63,315 bases of DNA from Acidobacteriota bacterium (GTDB lineage Bacteria; Acidobacteriota; Terriglobia; UBA7540). Numbering within the stretch: the stretch's first letter is position 1; each line of letters starts with the position of its first letter. The notes under the pieces were generated by a model. That model made no database searches, was not told where the DNA came from, and saw nothing but the letters and a program-made list of their open reading frames with translations. Below, in pieces: positions 16,387 to 25,962 of this stretch. The translations under genes and the position numbers were made by a program. Location: assembly GCA_902812365.1 (NCBI GenBank), contig CADDZC010000013.1, positions 1-63,315 on the forward strand. The letters run 5' to 3'.

Positions 16387-18438
16387 ATGAACGATGTTCA
16401 GCCCGACGCTCTCCCACTCGCCGAGCGCCCAGCCTGGCCGATCGACTTCGGCCGCGAGGTCTGCGGTGATCTCGCGGCCGCCGAGGAGCGCGAGTGGCTG
16501 GTAACGAACGGCCTCGGCGGCTTTGCCTCCGGCACCGTGGCCGGCATGCTCACCCGCCGCTATCATGCTCTGCTCATCGCCGCCTTCCGCCCTCCCGCCG
16601 GCCGCACGCTGCTCGTCTCCAAGTTCGACGAGGTGGCCGATTACGACGGCCACACGTACGCGCTCGGCACCAATCGCTGGGCCGGAGGCGCGGTTGATCC
16701 TTGCGGATATCGATTCCTCGAGCGGTTCCATCTGGAAGGCACAACGCCGGTGTGGACTTTTCTGCTGGCCGATGCCCGCCTGGAGAAACGCATCTGGATG
16801 CAACCGGGCGCGAACACCACTTACGTGCAGTACCGGCTGCGGCGCGCCCGCCGGCCGCTGGCGCTGACCGTCAAGGCGCTCGTGAACTACCGCGACTATC
16901 ATGCCACCACCCGGGCCGGCGACGGGCGCATGAACGTGCGCGCCGTCCCCCACGGCTTGTCGATCGAGGCCTTCGCCGGCGCCACGCCGTTCCGCCTGCT
17001 GAGCGCCGACGCCGCGGCCACCCCCGCCCACCAGTGGTATCTCCATTTCGATCTGGCCGCCGAGCGCGCCCGAGGCCTGGACGATGCCGAAGACCATTTG
17101 CACGCCGGAACCTTTTTTGCCGAACTTCACCCCGGCGCGACCGTCGCCCTGGTTGCCACCGCCGAAGCGGCCGCCGACCTCAATGGCGAGGCGGCCTGGC
17201 AGGCCAATGCCCGCCGCGAGCTCGGGCTGTTGCAGTCGGCTCGGGCGGCCTTCTCCGCCCCCCGCGCGCCCAATCCGGCCCGCGCGGACGCCCCGCCCTG
17301 GATCGACCAACTGAGGCTCGCGGCCAGCCAGTTCATCGTCCAGCGTCCGGTGGCCGGCCATCCAGACGGCGGCTCCGTCATCGCCGGATATCCCTGGTTC
17401 GCCGATTGGGGGCGCGACACGATGGTGGCGCTGCCCGGCCTCACCTTGGCCACGGGACGGCCCGAGGTGGCAAAGACGATCCTGCGCACGTTTTCCCGCT
17501 ACGTTGACCAGGGCATGTTGCCCAACTGCTTTCCCGAAGCCGGCGAGCCCCCGCTCTACAACAGCGTTGACGCCGCTCTGTGGTACGTCGAGGCGGCCCG
17601 GCAATATGTGGCGGCGACCGGCGACCGGGAATTTTTGGCCGAACTGTTTCCCGCGCTCGCCGACATCTGCCGCTGGTACACGCGCGGAACTCGGTACAAC
17701 ATCCACGCCGATCGAGCCGACGGCCTGCTCAATGCCGGCCAAGCCGGCCTCCAACTGACGTGGATGGACGCCAAGGTCGGCGACTGGGTGGTGACGCCGC
17801 GCGCCGGCAAGCCGGTCGAGGTCAACGCGCTCTGGTATAACGCCCTTCTGGCCTTGCGCGATTTCGCGCTGGCGCTGGGATATCCGGCCTCCGACTACGC
17901 CCATATGGCCGAACAGGTTCGGCACAGCTTCCGGAAATTCTGGAATGCCGAAGCCGGCTATGCCTTCGACGTGGTGGACGGTCCGGCGGGCCCGGACGCC
18001 TCTCTGCGGCCCAATCAAATTCTCGCCGTCTCGCTTCCTTACAGCCCCCTCGATGAAACCCAGCAGCGCGCCGTGGTCGACGTCTGCGCCCGCCACCTCC
18101 TCACCTCCTACGGCCTGCGCAGCCTCGCGCCCGGGGATCCGCGCTATCGCGGCCGGTACGCCGGCACCCCGGCCGAGCGCGACTCCGCCTACCACCAAGG
18201 CACGGTCTGGGGCTGGCTGCTCGGCCCCTTCGCGCTGGCCCACCTCCGGGTCTTTCGCGATCCCGCCGCCGCCCGCTCCTACCTCGAACCCATGGCGCAC
18301 CATCTGCGAATCCATGGCCTCGGAACGGCCGGCGAAATCTTCGACGGCGACCCTCCGTTCGCGCCCCGCGGCGCCATCGCTCAAGCCTGGACCGTCGGCG
18401 AATTGCTCCGCGCCTGGGCCGCCTGCGCCGGGCCTTAG
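16387..18438 (+). CDS. Glycogen debranching enzyme (amylo-alpha-1,6-glucosidase, GH133)
   Basis: A 683-residue cytoplasmic enzyme expected to hydrolyse alpha-1,6 branch points of glycogen limit dextrin. The N-terminal beta domain (EWLVTNGLGGFASGTVAG, RRYHALLIAAF) is that of bacterial/archaeal GDE_N. The C-terminal (alpha/alpha)6 barrel carries YPWFADWGRDTMVALPGL, QLTWMDAKVGDWVVTPR, GKPVEVNALWYNALLAL and HQGTVWGWLLGPF, the conserved active-site motifs. The ATG at 16387 has a GGAG 7 bases upstream. It follows dgoD by 33 bases and is probably in the same transcript. A GH57 enzyme elsewhere in the window suggests alpha-glucan storage. Confidence 0.93.
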   Translation: MNDVQPDALPLAERPAWPIDFGREVCGDLAAAEEREWLVTNGLGGFASGTVAGMLTRRYHALLIAAFRPPAGRTLLVSKFDEVADYDGHTYALGTNRWAGGAVDPCGYRFLERFHLEGTTPVWTFLLADARLEKRIWMQPGANTTYVQYRLRRARRPLALTVKALVNYRDYHATTRAGDGRMNVRAVPHGLSIEAFAGATPFRLLSADAAATPAHQWYLHFDLAAERARGLDDAEDHLHAGTFFAELHPGATVALVATAEAAADLNGEAAWQANARRELGLLQSARAAFSAPRAPNPARADAPPWIDQLRLAASQFIVQRPVAGHPDGGSVIAGYPWFADWGRDTMVALPGLTLATGRPEVAKTILRTFSRYVDQGMLPNCFPEAGEPPLYNSVDAALWYVEAARQYVAATGDREFLAELFPALADICRWYTRGTRYNIHADRADGLLNAGQAGLQLTWMDAKVGDWVVTPRAGKPVEVNALWYNALLALRDFALALGYPASDYAHMAEQVRHSFRKFWNAEAGYAFDVVDGPAGPDASLRPNQILAVSLPYSPLDETQQRAVVDVCARHLLTSYGLRSLAPGDPRYRGRYAGTPAERDSAYHQGTVWGWLLGPFALAHLRVFRDPAAARSYLEPMAHHLRIHGLGTAGEIFDGDPPFAPRGAIAQAWTVGELLRAWAACAGP

Positions 18439-18509
18439 TTCCTCGGCCCATGCGCCGCGACTCCCGAGCCCGCGGCGCGGCCAGCGGCCTGTGCTATATT
18501 TGAAGCGAA

Positions 18510-19079
18510 TTGACGTTGCCGCTGACGACCGTGCCCATCTTGCCCTGCCGCCATGACGCCAACGCGCTGGTTCAGATTGAACCCGCGATCGATCTCCTTC
18601 GCCACCTGGACCGTCGCCATCCCGAAGTGTTGCGGCCAGCTGGAATAACGCCCGAGGACTATCACCCGAAACGAATCTTTTGCTCGGCGGTGGAGACCAT
18701 TTGAGGCAGTGTCATCGCCTCCTCCCTCACCCAGCGCCACCAAATGCTGGCCGATATCTTCGGCCGCCTGCGCGAGCAGAGGAAAATAGCGGGGTTCGAA
18801 CCGACGCGCCGAGGAACCCGCCATGACTTCACCCCCATCCTGACGGAGAAGCCGCGAGTGGCGGCGGCCTTGGATGTAAAAGGGGTGAAGGCAACAGCAT
18901 TACGATTACGGAACGTGCCGCCGTGGGCACAGGAATTCCTGATGTGGTGCCACCTGGATGGCGCGATCACGAATCAACCGTCGCCGAGCGTCCGCTCGAT
19001 CACTGTCAACCGGCTGGCGAACGATCTCGTCCGGCGCGGCAAGGTTGTGGACGCCATTCTGTTCAAGGATCAGCGATGC
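18510..19079 (+). pseudogene. Disrupted gene, possible PD-(D/E)XK nuclease-like protein
   Basis: One reading frame stays coding-like (high GC at third positions) from a TTG at 18510 to about 19079 but is cut by a single TGA at 18702-18704. The two halves read ...PKRIFCSAVETI, stop, GSVIASSLTQRHQM... and then LREQRKIAGFEPTRRGTRH with DF and, after 11 residues, LDVKG. The D...DVK spacing resembles the PD-(D/E)XK nuclease core. Further on are EFLMWCHLDGAITNQPS and VVDAILFKDQRCG, after which similarity to any protein shape ends where the minus-strand oxidase gene begins. A TATATT box 9 bases upstream of the TTG suggests the original promoter. I do not recognise the family by name. It may be an intact short gene plus remnant, or a sequencing error at the TGA. 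Confidence 0.4.
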
Positions 19080-19417
19080 GGCTCGCTGAGCGCCGCCTTC
19101 TGCCAGGGCTGGGGCAGAGGAGCCCAATCGCGGCTGTGCATGTCGGCCAGGGTGAGGACGATCAGAAACGACAGCCAGAGGAGCGCGGCGATGATGACGA
19201 TGCGGGTGAGCCCCTTGTGATACTTGAGGCCCATGAAGAACAGCACCACGCAGGTGGCCTTGGAGACGGCAATGACCAGGGCGACGACGGTGTTGAAGTA
19301 GCCGAGATCAATATAGGCCACGCCGGTGGTCAGGACGGTGAGCACGATCAAGGCCACAAACGTCAGGATATAGACCCGCGACGGCACGACGTGCCCGGTG
19401 AGCGAATGGTCCGGCAT
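19070..19417 (-). CDS. ctaF: Cytochrome c oxidase subunit IV
   Basis: A 115-residue membrane protein with three hydrophobic helices (YILTFVALIVLTVLTTGVAY, VVALVIAVSKATCVVLFFMG, RIVIIAALLWLSFLIVLTL), matching the small prokaryotic oxidase subunit IV that stabilises the oxidase. The motif SKATCVVLFFMGLKYHKG is typical. The ATG at 19417 overlaps the stop of the subunit III gene in ATGA, so this start is chosen over an upstream one. It is the last gene of the 12-gene respiratory operon. Confidence 0.9.
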   Translation of the reverse strand: MPDHSLTGHVVPSRVYILTFVALIVLTVLTTGVAYIDLGYFNTVVALVIAVSKATCVVLFFMGLKYHKGLTRIVIIAALLWLSFLIVLTLADMHSRDWAPLPQPWQKAALSEPHR

Positions 19418-20103
19418 CAGTAACGGCCCCCGATGAGATAGAGCAGCGGAAAGAGGAAAATCCACACAATATCCACAAAGTGCCAGTAGAGTCCCACCAT
19501 CTCGACGGTGTTAAAGTCCCCGGAAACAAAGCGCCCGCGATAAGCCATGATGATCAGGAAGGTCAGCAGGCCCACGCCCACCACCATGTGCAAGGCGTGG
19601 ATGCCGGTCATCACGAAATAAAAAATCATGAAGAGGGCGACGTGGGAGAGAGGCGCTCCAAAACGCCGGATCACCTCGAGCGCCTCGCCCTGGGGGGCAA
19701 ACGACACCCCGGGCACGAGATGCTCGAGGTAATCGCCGTACCACTCCCAGCGCAGCTTGATGATGACGAAGGCGGCGCCCAACAGCAGAGTCAGGACGAG
19801 AAACCCGATCAGCGGTTTGCGCCGGCCGAGCTGAGCGGAGCGCACGGCCATGGCCATGGTCAAGCTGCTGCAGATCAGCATGACGGTATAGGAGGCGCCG
19901 TAAGCGACTTTCAGCAGGTGGCTGCCGGCGGCAAAGGCGGCCGGATAAAGGGAGCGATAGAGGGCGTAGCTGGCAAACAGGCCGCCGAAGAACAGGATTT
20001 CCGTGGCCAGAAAGATCCACATGCCAAAGCTGGCCGCGTCCCGCTGCTGGATGATATCGTCGAATTGCTCGGCCACCAGGGCCGGAGCCGGACCCTCAGG
20101 CAA
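19417..20103 (-). CDS. ctaE: Cytochrome c oxidase subunit III
   Basis: A 228-residue heme-copper oxidase subunit III in the inner membrane. It begins with a soluble stretch ([20 protein letters not shown]) and has five hydrophobic helices, with [20 protein letters not shown] in the first and [12 protein letters not shown] and [18 protein letters not shown] in the last. Its start overlaps the ctaD stop by 8 bases and its stop overlaps the subunit IV start. The 5-helix length is that of caa3-type oxidases. Confidence 0.95.
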   Translation of the reverse strand: MPEGPAPALVAEQFDDIIQQRDAASFGMWIFLATEILFFGGLFASYALYRSLYPAAFAAGSHLLKVAYGASYTVMLICSSLTMAMAVRSAQLGRRKPLIGFLVLTLLLGAAFVIIKLRWEWYGDYLEHLVPGVSFAPQGEALEVIRRFGAPLSHVALFMIFYFVMTGIHALHMVVGVGLLTFLIIMAYRGRFVSGDFNTVEMVGLYWHFVDIVWIFLFPLLYLIGGRY

Positions 20104-21727
20104 CGTGAGCCTCCTGGCGAGCGCCGTAAGCGTAAGCTTCTTCGGTCACGATCGGCGTCTCATGGAAGTTGTGGGTGGGAGGGGGCGAAGAAGTCTCCCA
20201 CTCGAGCCCTTTCGCGCCCCATGGATTGGGGCCGGCAATCGGGCCGTAGCGCAGGGACCAGATCATGTAGATGAGGGGGATGACGTAGCCGACGGCGAGA
20301 ATCGAAGCCCCGGCCGAGGACAGAACGTTGAGGGCCTGAAACTCGGGCGGGTAGACGGCGTAGCGGCGCGGCATGCCGAGATAACCCAGAATGAACTGAG
20401 GGCCGAACGTCAGGTTGAATCCGACGAAGATGATGAGGGCCGAGAGCCTCGCCCAGGTCTCGGGGTACAGGCGCCCGGTCATCTTCGGCCACCAGTAATG
20501 GAGGCCGCCGAGATACCCCATCACGGCCCCGCCCACCATGATGTAGTGGAAATGCGCGATCACGAAATACGTGTCGTGCAGGTGGATGTCGGCGGCCATC
20601 GAGGCCAGGAAGAGGCCCGTCAGCCCGCCGATGGTGAACAGGCCGATGAATCCCAAGGCGTAGAGCATGGGCGCGTCGTAGGAGACGGAGCCTTGATACA
20701 TGGTGGCCGTCCAGTTAAAGACCTTGACGGCGGAGGGAATGGCCACGGCGAAGCTGAGGGCCGAAAACACCAGTCCGGCGTAAATGGATTGGCCGCTTAC
20801 AAACATGTGGTGGCCCCAGACCAGGAAGGAGATCACGGCGATGGCGACGCTCGAAAAGGCCACAAAGCTGTAGCCAAAGACGCGCCGGCGCGAGAACGCC
20901 GCCACCAATTCGCTGATCACGCCCATCGACGGCAGAATCAAAATGTAGACTTCCGGGTGGCCAAAGAACCAGAACAGGTGCTGGAACAGGATCGGATCGC
21001 CACCGAGCGCGGGGTCAAAAATGCCGACGTGGAAGATGCGCTCGAGCATGATCAGCACCATGGTAATGGCGATGACCGGCATGGCGAGGATGAAGATGAG
21101 GCTGGCCGCGTACATCGACCAGATGAACAGCGGCAGGCGGAACCAGGTCATGCCCGGGGCGCGCATCTTGTGGATGGTGACGGCGAAGTTAAGTCCGGTG
21201 AGGATGGAGGAGAACCCGGAAATGAAGATGCCCATGGCCGCCGACAGCACGTTGGTGTTGACGTAGGTGGTGGACAGCGGCGTGTAAAACGTCCAGCCGG
21301 TATCGACGCCACCGGAAATCACGGCGTAGAGGAAGACGCCGCCGCCGGCGATAAACAGATACCAACTGAGTAGATTCAGTTTGGGAAAGGCGACGTCGCG
21401 GGCCCCGATGACGATGGGAATGGCGAAGTTCCCGAGCACGGTGGGGACGGCCGGGGCCAGGAAGAAGAAGATCATGATCAGGCCGTGGACGGTGAAGAGC
21501 TTATTGTAAGTGGCCGGCTCCACCAGCGAGCCCTGCGGCTCGATCAGATTGAGCCGCATCAGCGTGGCGGCGACGCCGCCAACGACGAAGAAGAACGTGA
21601 TCGAGACCAGGTAGAGCCAGGCGATGCGCTTGTGGTCGGTCGTGAACAGCCACGACCGCCAGCCGTAATTGACGTTGAGGTAATGCACTTCCGGCAAGGC
21701 CGGAACTTCCACCGTGGCCGTGCTCAT
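20096..21727 (-). CDS. ctaD: Cytochrome c oxidase subunit I (heme a / heme a3-CuB)
   Basis: Catalytic subunit of an aa3-type heme-copper oxidase, reducing oxygen to water with proton pumping. The 543-residue product has about 12 membrane helices. It contains [15 protein letters not shown] (low-spin heme His), [17 protein letters not shown] (CuB His-Glu-Val-Tyr centre), [10 protein letters not shown] (CuB His pair) and [17 protein letters not shown] (heme a/a3 His). The Glu in GHPEVY is the D-channel glutamate of A1-type oxidases. Its ATG overlaps the ctaC stop by 4 bases. Confidence 0.97.
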   Translation of the reverse strand: MSTATVEVPALPEVHYLNVNYGWRSWLFTTDHKRIAWLYLVSITFFFVVGGVAATLMRLNLIEPQGSLVEPATYNKLFTVHGLIMIFFFLAPAVPTVLGNFAIPIVIGARDVAFPKLNLLSWYLFIAGGGVFLYAVISGGVDTGWTFYTPLSTTYVNTNVLSAAMGIFISGFSSILTGLNFAVTIHKMRAPGMTWFRLPLFIWSMYAASLIFILAMPVIAITMVLIMLERIFHVGIFDPALGGDPILFQHLFWFFGHPEVYILILPSMGVISELVAAFSRRRVFGYSFVAFSSVAIAVISFLVWGHHMFVSGQSIYAGLVFSALSFAVAIPSAVKVFNWTATMYQGSVSYDAPMLYALGFIGLFTIGGLTGLFLASMAADIHLHDTYFVIAHFHYIMVGGAVMGYLGGLHYWWPKMTGRLYPETWARLSALIIFVGFNLTFGPQFILGYLGMPRRYAVYPPEFQALNVLSSAGASILAVGYVIPLIYMIWSLRYGPIAGPNPWGAKGLEWETSSPPPTHNFHETPIVTEEAYAYGARQEAHVA

Positions 21728-22668
21728 GGCTTCGTACCTTTCCTTTCTGGCGGTCCCCCCAAAGACTTAATATAGGCGATCAATTGCAGAATCTGATCCT
21801 CGCTCACCTGGCCCTGGAACGTCGGCATGACGTTGGGATAACCAGCGATGGGCTGCGGGTCGATGATCGCCTCGCGCAGGAAGGCGTCATCCACCAGCCG
21901 CGTCTGGCCATTTTGCATCCGGATCGTCTGGCCGACAATTCCCCGCAGCGACGGCCCCTTGGGGCCGGTTTGGGCGTGGCAACTGTCGCACCCGAGCTGG
22001 TTGAAGAGCTTCTGACCGGCGGCGGCCATGGGCTCGGCCTGCATCTGGCTAGTCAGCCAGCGCGCGTACTCGTCCTGCGGCATCACGTCAATCCAACCGA
22101 CCATGTGGGAGTGGCCCATGCCGCAGTACTGGTCGCAAAACAGGTGAAAGCGCCCGGTGGAAGTGGCTTCGAACCATTCGGTGGAGTACATGCCGGGGAC
22201 GACGTCGCGCTTGATGCGGAAAGCCGGGACGGCGAAGTCGTGGATGACGTCTTCGGAGGTCATGGTGAGCTTGATGGGAACGCCGACGGGAACGTGTAGG
22301 TCATTGATTTCACGAGGGCCTTCGGGATGCTGAACCTTCCACATCCACTGCTTGGCGACGACGAAGACCTCGGTCGAGGCCGCCGGTGGAATCGAGTTCT
22401 CGATGAAGAGCCGGGAGGCCCAGACGAACATGACCACGCACAGCAGGGCGGGGATGATGGTCCAAATCAGTTCCAGTTTGAGGTTGCCTTCGATCTGCCG
22501 CGGAATCTCGTCCTTCGAGCGACGGCGGTACTTGATGGCGAAAATGAAGATGGCGGCGAAAATCAGGGCGCTGAAGAAAACGGTGATGGCCGTCAGAAAA
22601 TAAAACAAATGGTCCCACGCCACCGAGAAGGTGGAGGCTTGTTGAGGTTTTAAGGGAAATATCAACAT
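21724..22668 (-). CDS. ctaC: Cytochrome c oxidase subunit II with fused cytochrome c (caa3 type)
   Basis: Electron-entry subunit. The 314-residue product has two N-terminal helices (about residues 20-45 and 65-85), a cupredoxin domain with the CuA site (H143, C178, C182, H186, M189), and a C-terminal class I cytochrome c domain with the heme site CDSCH (227-231) and distal Met in YPNVMPTF. This fusion defines caa3 oxidases, which need no separate soluble cytochrome c. One CuA position usually Glu is Gln180; only its backbone binds copper, so function need not be lost. The ATG at 22668 is preferred over a TTG at 22731 that overlaps the SCO stop. Confidence 0.95.
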   Translation of the reverse strand: MLIFPLKPQQASTFSVAWDHLFYFLTAITVFFSALIFAAIFIFAIKYRRRSKDEIPRQIEGNLKLELIWTIIPALLCVVMFVWASRLFIENSIPPAASTEVFVVAKQWMWKVQHPEGPREINDLHVPVGVPIKLTMTSEDVIHDFAVPAFRIKRDVVPGMYSTEWFEATSTGRFHLFCDQYCGMGHSHMVGWIDVMPQDEYARWLTSQMQAEPMAAAGQKLFNQLGCDSCHAQTGPKGPSLRGIVGQTIRMQNGQTRLVDDAFLREAIIDPQPIAGYPNVMPTFQGQVSEDQILQLIAYIKSLGGPPERKGTKP

Positions 22669-22727
22669 CGTCTCTAATGACCGCGCCAGGATTCCATCGT
22701 TGGCCGCCGCTACGCCCCGCCCTCGCC

Positions 22728-23585
22728 TCAAGGGGCCCGGCGAGGTTCGGTCTTGAACATCACCATCACCATCGCTCCCAGCGTCACCACGGTAAAAGCC
22801 GCCGCGATCTTTAGAACTCGGGAAATGATGAAGCTATACTTTCCGGTCATCGGATCATACTGGCAGCAATACAGCAGCACTTCGTCCACCGGATTGCCGA
22901 TCTTGCCTTGCGAGGCCTCCACCAGCCCTAAGCGAAGGCTACCCGCCGGGTAGGTGATTCCGTAAAAATAGCGGGCCAGCCGCCCCTGGGGCGTTAAAAC
23001 CATGATTCCGGTGGCATGGATGAACTGCTGGGTCTGAGCATCGTAGTGGTATCTAAATCCCACGGCATCAGCAAGTTGCCTGATAGACTCCGGGTCGCCC
23101 GTCAGGAAATGCCAGCCGTTGGCTGCGCCGGGGCGTCCGTACAGCCCGACGTAGACGGCCTTCTTAGCCGCCGCGAGCGACGGCTGCTCGCGAGGATCAA
23201 TACTGACCGTCACCACCTGGAAATCTTGACCAACGTTGAACTTAAGCTCTTTCAAGCTGTTCAGAATCCCGTTCAAAACCAGCGTGCACAGCATCGGGCA
23301 GTCGTAATAGACCAACGCCAGGATCACCGGCTGGCGGCCGAAATAATCTCCCAGCCGAACCGCGTCTCCGGCCTCGTCGCGGAACGGCAAGTCTAATGGA
23401 ATCTGGTTATTAAGCCGTTGTTCAATGCCCACCCCTTGAAGCACGGAGGGGAGCGCCTTGGCGTTTCGAACTTCTCCCCGCGCCGCGCCGGCGGCCAGAC
23501 AACCGAGCACTGCCACCGCGCAGGCGACCACGGCGAGGCGGGCCTGGCGGCGGAAAGTCTGGCGGCGAGCCGATAAGCTCGCCAT
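22728..23585 (-). CDS. SCO1/SenC family copper chaperone
   Basis: Thioredoxin-fold protein that helps load copper into the CuA centre of oxidase subunit II. The 285-residue product has an N-terminal signal/anchor, the CPMLC copper motif (C96, C100) and the ligand His190 in QFIHATG. It is longer than usual: after the thioredoxin fold comes YCCQYDPMTGKYSF and a C-terminal membrane helix (about residues 257-280), an arrangement seen in respiratory gene clusters of acidobacteria and relatives. The ATG at 23585 has an AAAGGA site. It lies just upstream of ctaC, its probable target. Confidence 0.92.
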   Translation of the reverse strand: MASLSARRQTFRRQARLAVVACAVAVLGCLAAGAARGEVRNAKALPSVLQGVGIEQRLNNQIPLDLPFRDEAGDAVRLGDYFGRQPVILALVYYDCPMLCTLVLNGILNSLKELKFNVGQDFQVVTVSIDPREQPSLAAAKKAVYVGLYGRPGAANGWHFLTGDPESIRQLADAVGFRYHYDAQTQQFIHATGIMVLTPQGRLARYFYGITYPAGSLRLGLVEASQGKIGNPVDEVLLYCCQYDPMTGKYSFIISRVLKIAAAFTVVTLGAMVMVMFKTEPRRAP

Positions 23586-23611
23586 AACATCCTTTCTTTC
23601 TTGCACTTACC

Positions 23612-24127
23612 TTACCTCCTCCAGCGCGCCGCCAAAGCCGTCGATCCACCCCCCGACGAAGCCGCCCGTTCGGACTCCGCGGCCGTCCTCTGCCCGCCCG
23701 CGTGACGCCCGGGCTTGGCCATCAACGGATTCGCCGGCGCGTTGCTCCTGGCGTGAAGTAAGTTCTTTTTTATCAACAGATCCATCGCCCTGTCAATCGG
23801 TATGCGGACGATCCCTTGCTCCCGGTTGACCCAGCCGTACGAATTGAGGATGCGGTTCTGGCGATCCAGGTACTGCTGTAACTCCGCCGGCGCGTTCACC
23901 TGCAGCCGGGGTTCCGGGGGCAGCGTTCGGACGTTGCTCTCTAACGGGGAGGCCGGCGGCCCCGCATTCTCTTGCGTCGTGTAATACCGGAACGTGACAT
24001 ACGCTACCACCAGGCCCGCCACCAGGAACACGGCCAGTCCGATTCCCCAGTGGATCAGCGTGCGGACACTCGCATCCCGGGTTTCGTGCTTCAGTTCCGA
24101 GTTTGGAACCCCGGAGTTATTCTCCAT
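23612..24127 (-). CDS. Conserved-looking single-pass membrane protein of the respiratory operon
   Basis: A 171-residue protein with one membrane helix (about residues 24-46, HWGIGLAVFLVAGLVVAYV). A periplasmic segment has PPEPRLQVNAPAELQQYLDR and the motif SYGWVNREQGIVRIPIDRAM, followed by a low-complexity Ala/Ser/Arg tail. I recall the W-V-(N/D)-x2-x-G-x-V-R-I-P-I-D-x-A-M pattern as recurring next to alternative complex III genes, but its function is not established to my knowledge. The ATG at 24127 has an AAGGAG site and overlaps the actF end by 11 bases. An accessory or assembly role for the complex III-oxidase pair is inference from position. Confidence 0.8.
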   Translation of the reverse strand: MENNSGVPNSELKHETRDASVRTLIHWGIGLAVFLVAGLVVAYVTFRYYTTQENAGPPASPLESNVRTLPPEPRLQVNAPAELQQYLDRQNRILNSYGWVNREQGIVRIPIDRAMDLLIKKNLLHARSNAPANPLMAKPGRHAGGQRTAAESERAASSGGGSTALAARWRR

Positions 24128-25301
24128 GCCCGTAGACTCCTTCAAATCTCGGGTCGTGAAGCGGCAGGAAGGGCCTCTGCTTCAACTGGGATGTAAACCT
24201 CCACACCCACAGGCCCCCGATGCCGATCGGGGCCACAATGTCCATCCAATGGAGCGACGGGACGGCGGGGTGGAAGGCGGGCACGATGAGCCAGAACAGG
24301 TCCACCCAGGTCATCACCAGCAGCAAGGCGGCGACGGCCGACAGAGCCGTCATGCGGCGCTTCACGTCCCGCGAGAGCAGCAGTACGAAAGGCACGGCGA
24401 AATGGAACAGCACCAAGACCAGCGCCACCGCGCCCCAGCCGCCCGCGGCGCGGCTGGTGTACCAGGGAATCTCGTCCTGCAGGTTCCCCGCCCAGATGAT
24501 CAGGAACTGGTCGAACGACAGATACGCCCACAGCATGACAAAGACCAGGAGCAGGTTGCCGAAGTCGTTGAAGTCCAGCGGCGTGATTACGTTTGACACC
24601 GGATCATAGCGCGCCAGCAGCCGCACCACGATCGTGGCCAACGCCATCGCCGCCAGCGCCGGCAGCACAATGTAGATCATGCCGTAAATGGTGGAGAAGA
24701 ACTGCGGCTCGAGCGACATGATCCAGTCCACGACGGCGAAGGTGACCGTAAATCCATACAGCACCAGGCCCGCCGCGCTGAGCTTCTTCATCTTGCCGAG
24801 CCAGCGGCGGTCGTCATCGCCCTGCTCGTCCTGCCGCCACGACCATCGATTCAGCAGGTAGATGAAGATCACCCAGGCCGCAAAGTAGCCGATCGTCCGC
24901 CCCACCCAAAACGGCACGCTCAAGTACGCGCTCTTGAAAGGCGGCAGCGCCTCGCCGGCCACCGTGGCCGGCTGCGCCCAGCTATAGAGCCTCGGCAAGC
25001 CGAAGAAAAACGGGATGAAGAGCCAGACCATGAGGGTCCACACCGTCTGGGCGGCGGCTTCGAGCGGCCGGCGCAGCAAATAGCCCCACTTCCCGTTCAC
25101 CTGGTGGTGCAGCATGACGATGCCAAAGCTCCCGAGCGCCACGGCCAGCCACAGCATGTAGCCCAATAGGTAAGAGCGGAAGAACTGGGTAGGGTTCGCA
25201 CGCCACTCGAGAGCGCACAGGATCAGGGCCGCCACCCCGACCCCGAGCGCCAGACGCCCCACCCGATCCAGGTTCGGTTGTCCGCTGCCGTTCCCGTTCA
25301 T
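24117..25301 (-). CDS. actF: Alternative complex III membrane subunit ActF
   Basis: A 394-residue polytopic membrane protein with about ten helices, one of the two quinol-related membrane subunits (ActC and ActF) of alternative complex III. Recognisable ActF features are FFRSYLLGYMLWLAVALGS, MLHHQVNGKWG, WIMSLEPQFFSTIYGM, and FDQFLIIWAGNLQDEIPWY. It lacks the cofactor-binding features of soluble subunits. Its start overlaps actE by 4 bases, so the act genes are translationally coupled. Confidence 0.93.
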   Translation of the reverse strand: MNGNGSGQPNLDRVGRLALGVGVAALILCALEWRANPTQFFRSYLLGYMLWLAVALGSFGIVMLHHQVNGKWGYLLRRPLEAAAQTVWTLMVWLFIPFFFGLPRLYSWAQPATVAGEALPPFKSAYLSVPFWVGRTIGYFAAWVIFIYLLNRWSWRQDEQGDDDRRWLGKMKKLSAAGLVLYGFTVTFAVVDWIMSLEPQFFSTIYGMIYIVLPALAAMALATIVVRLLARYDPVSNVITPLDFNDFGNLLLVFVMLWAYLSFDQFLIIWAGNLQDEIPWYTSRAAGGWGAVALVLVLFHFAVPFVLLLSRDVKRRMTALSAVAALLLVMTWVDLFWLIVPAFHPAVPSLHWMDIVAPIGIGGLWVWRFTSQLKQRPFLPLHDPRFEGVYGHGE

Positions 25302-25936
25302 GGTGCCTTCCCCGCCAGCGCGCCGCGTTCCGGGGCCGGCACGTCATCAAGGGTAGCGTGCTGGCTCAGTTGCAGGGCGCGAATGTAAGCCGCAATCCGC
25401 CATCGATCTTCCACCGATACGCGCGCGGCATAGCTGTACATGGCGCCGTAACCGTTCGTCATGACCTCGAAGAAGTGGCCCACGGGGGCCTTCATCAGCC
25501 GGTCGATATGGTAGGAAGGCGGGGCGGGATGCTGGAATCCGCGCTGCACCACCATGCCGCGGCCGCTGCCCGTGTAATCGTGGCACGGCGTGCAGTAGAC
25601 GTTGAAGCGCTCCCGCCCGCGCTCGAGATCGGCGGCCGTGATCGGAAACGGGAATTCGTCGGCCACCACGCCGTTGATCCGGCCCGTGTAGAGCAGCGTG
25701 TCCGTGCGCAGATGGCCGTGCGCCACCGTGCCCGGCACCATCGGCCGCTCCGACCGGCCGTCGTTGAACAGGTCCGTCGGCGCGTAAGGATCAAACCGCG
25801 GCTGAATGTGCATATCGAGGCGGCAAGCCGCCAGACACGAGGCGAGGAGCAGGAGACTAACGCCGGCCGCCGCCCGCTGGCCGCCTTGCCATCGAGGCTC
25901 CCGCCGCGCCCGGGTTAACGTCATCTCGGAATTCAT
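25298..25936 (-). CDS. actE: Alternative complex III mono-heme cytochrome c subunit ActE
   Basis: A 212-residue periplasmic lipoprotein. The signal peptide ends in the lipobox LAAC with the lipidated Cys38, and one heme c site, CTPCH, lies at 115-119. Upstream of it DMHIQPRFDPYAPTDLF is typical of ActE. It is expected to pass electrons from ActA/ActB towards the oxidase. The ATG at 25936 leaves 26 bases from actD; a second in-frame ATG follows at 25924. Confidence 0.92.
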   Translation of the reverse strand: MNSEMTLTRARREPRWQGGQRAAAGVSLLLLASCLAACRLDMHIQPRFDPYAPTDLFNDGRSERPMVPGTVAHGHLRTDTLLYTGRINGVVADEFPFPITAADLERGRERFNVYCTPCHDYTGSGRGMVVQRGFQHPAPPSYHIDRLMKAPVGHFFEVMTNGYGAMYSYAARVSVEDRWRIAAYIRALQLSQHATLDDVPAPERGALAGKAP

Positions 25937-25962
25937 CTCAGAATCACTTCGCGCCCGCAACT

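Noticed and set aside
16336-18384. 682-codon minus-strand frame opposite the debranching enzyme
   Set aside because: Antisense shadow of a strongly supported GH133 gene with intact motifs; no family resemblance of its own.
20003-21373. 456-codon plus-strand frame opposite ctaD
   Set aside because: His/Asp/Gly-rich translation typical of the reverse strand of membrane-protein genes; ctaD is certain.
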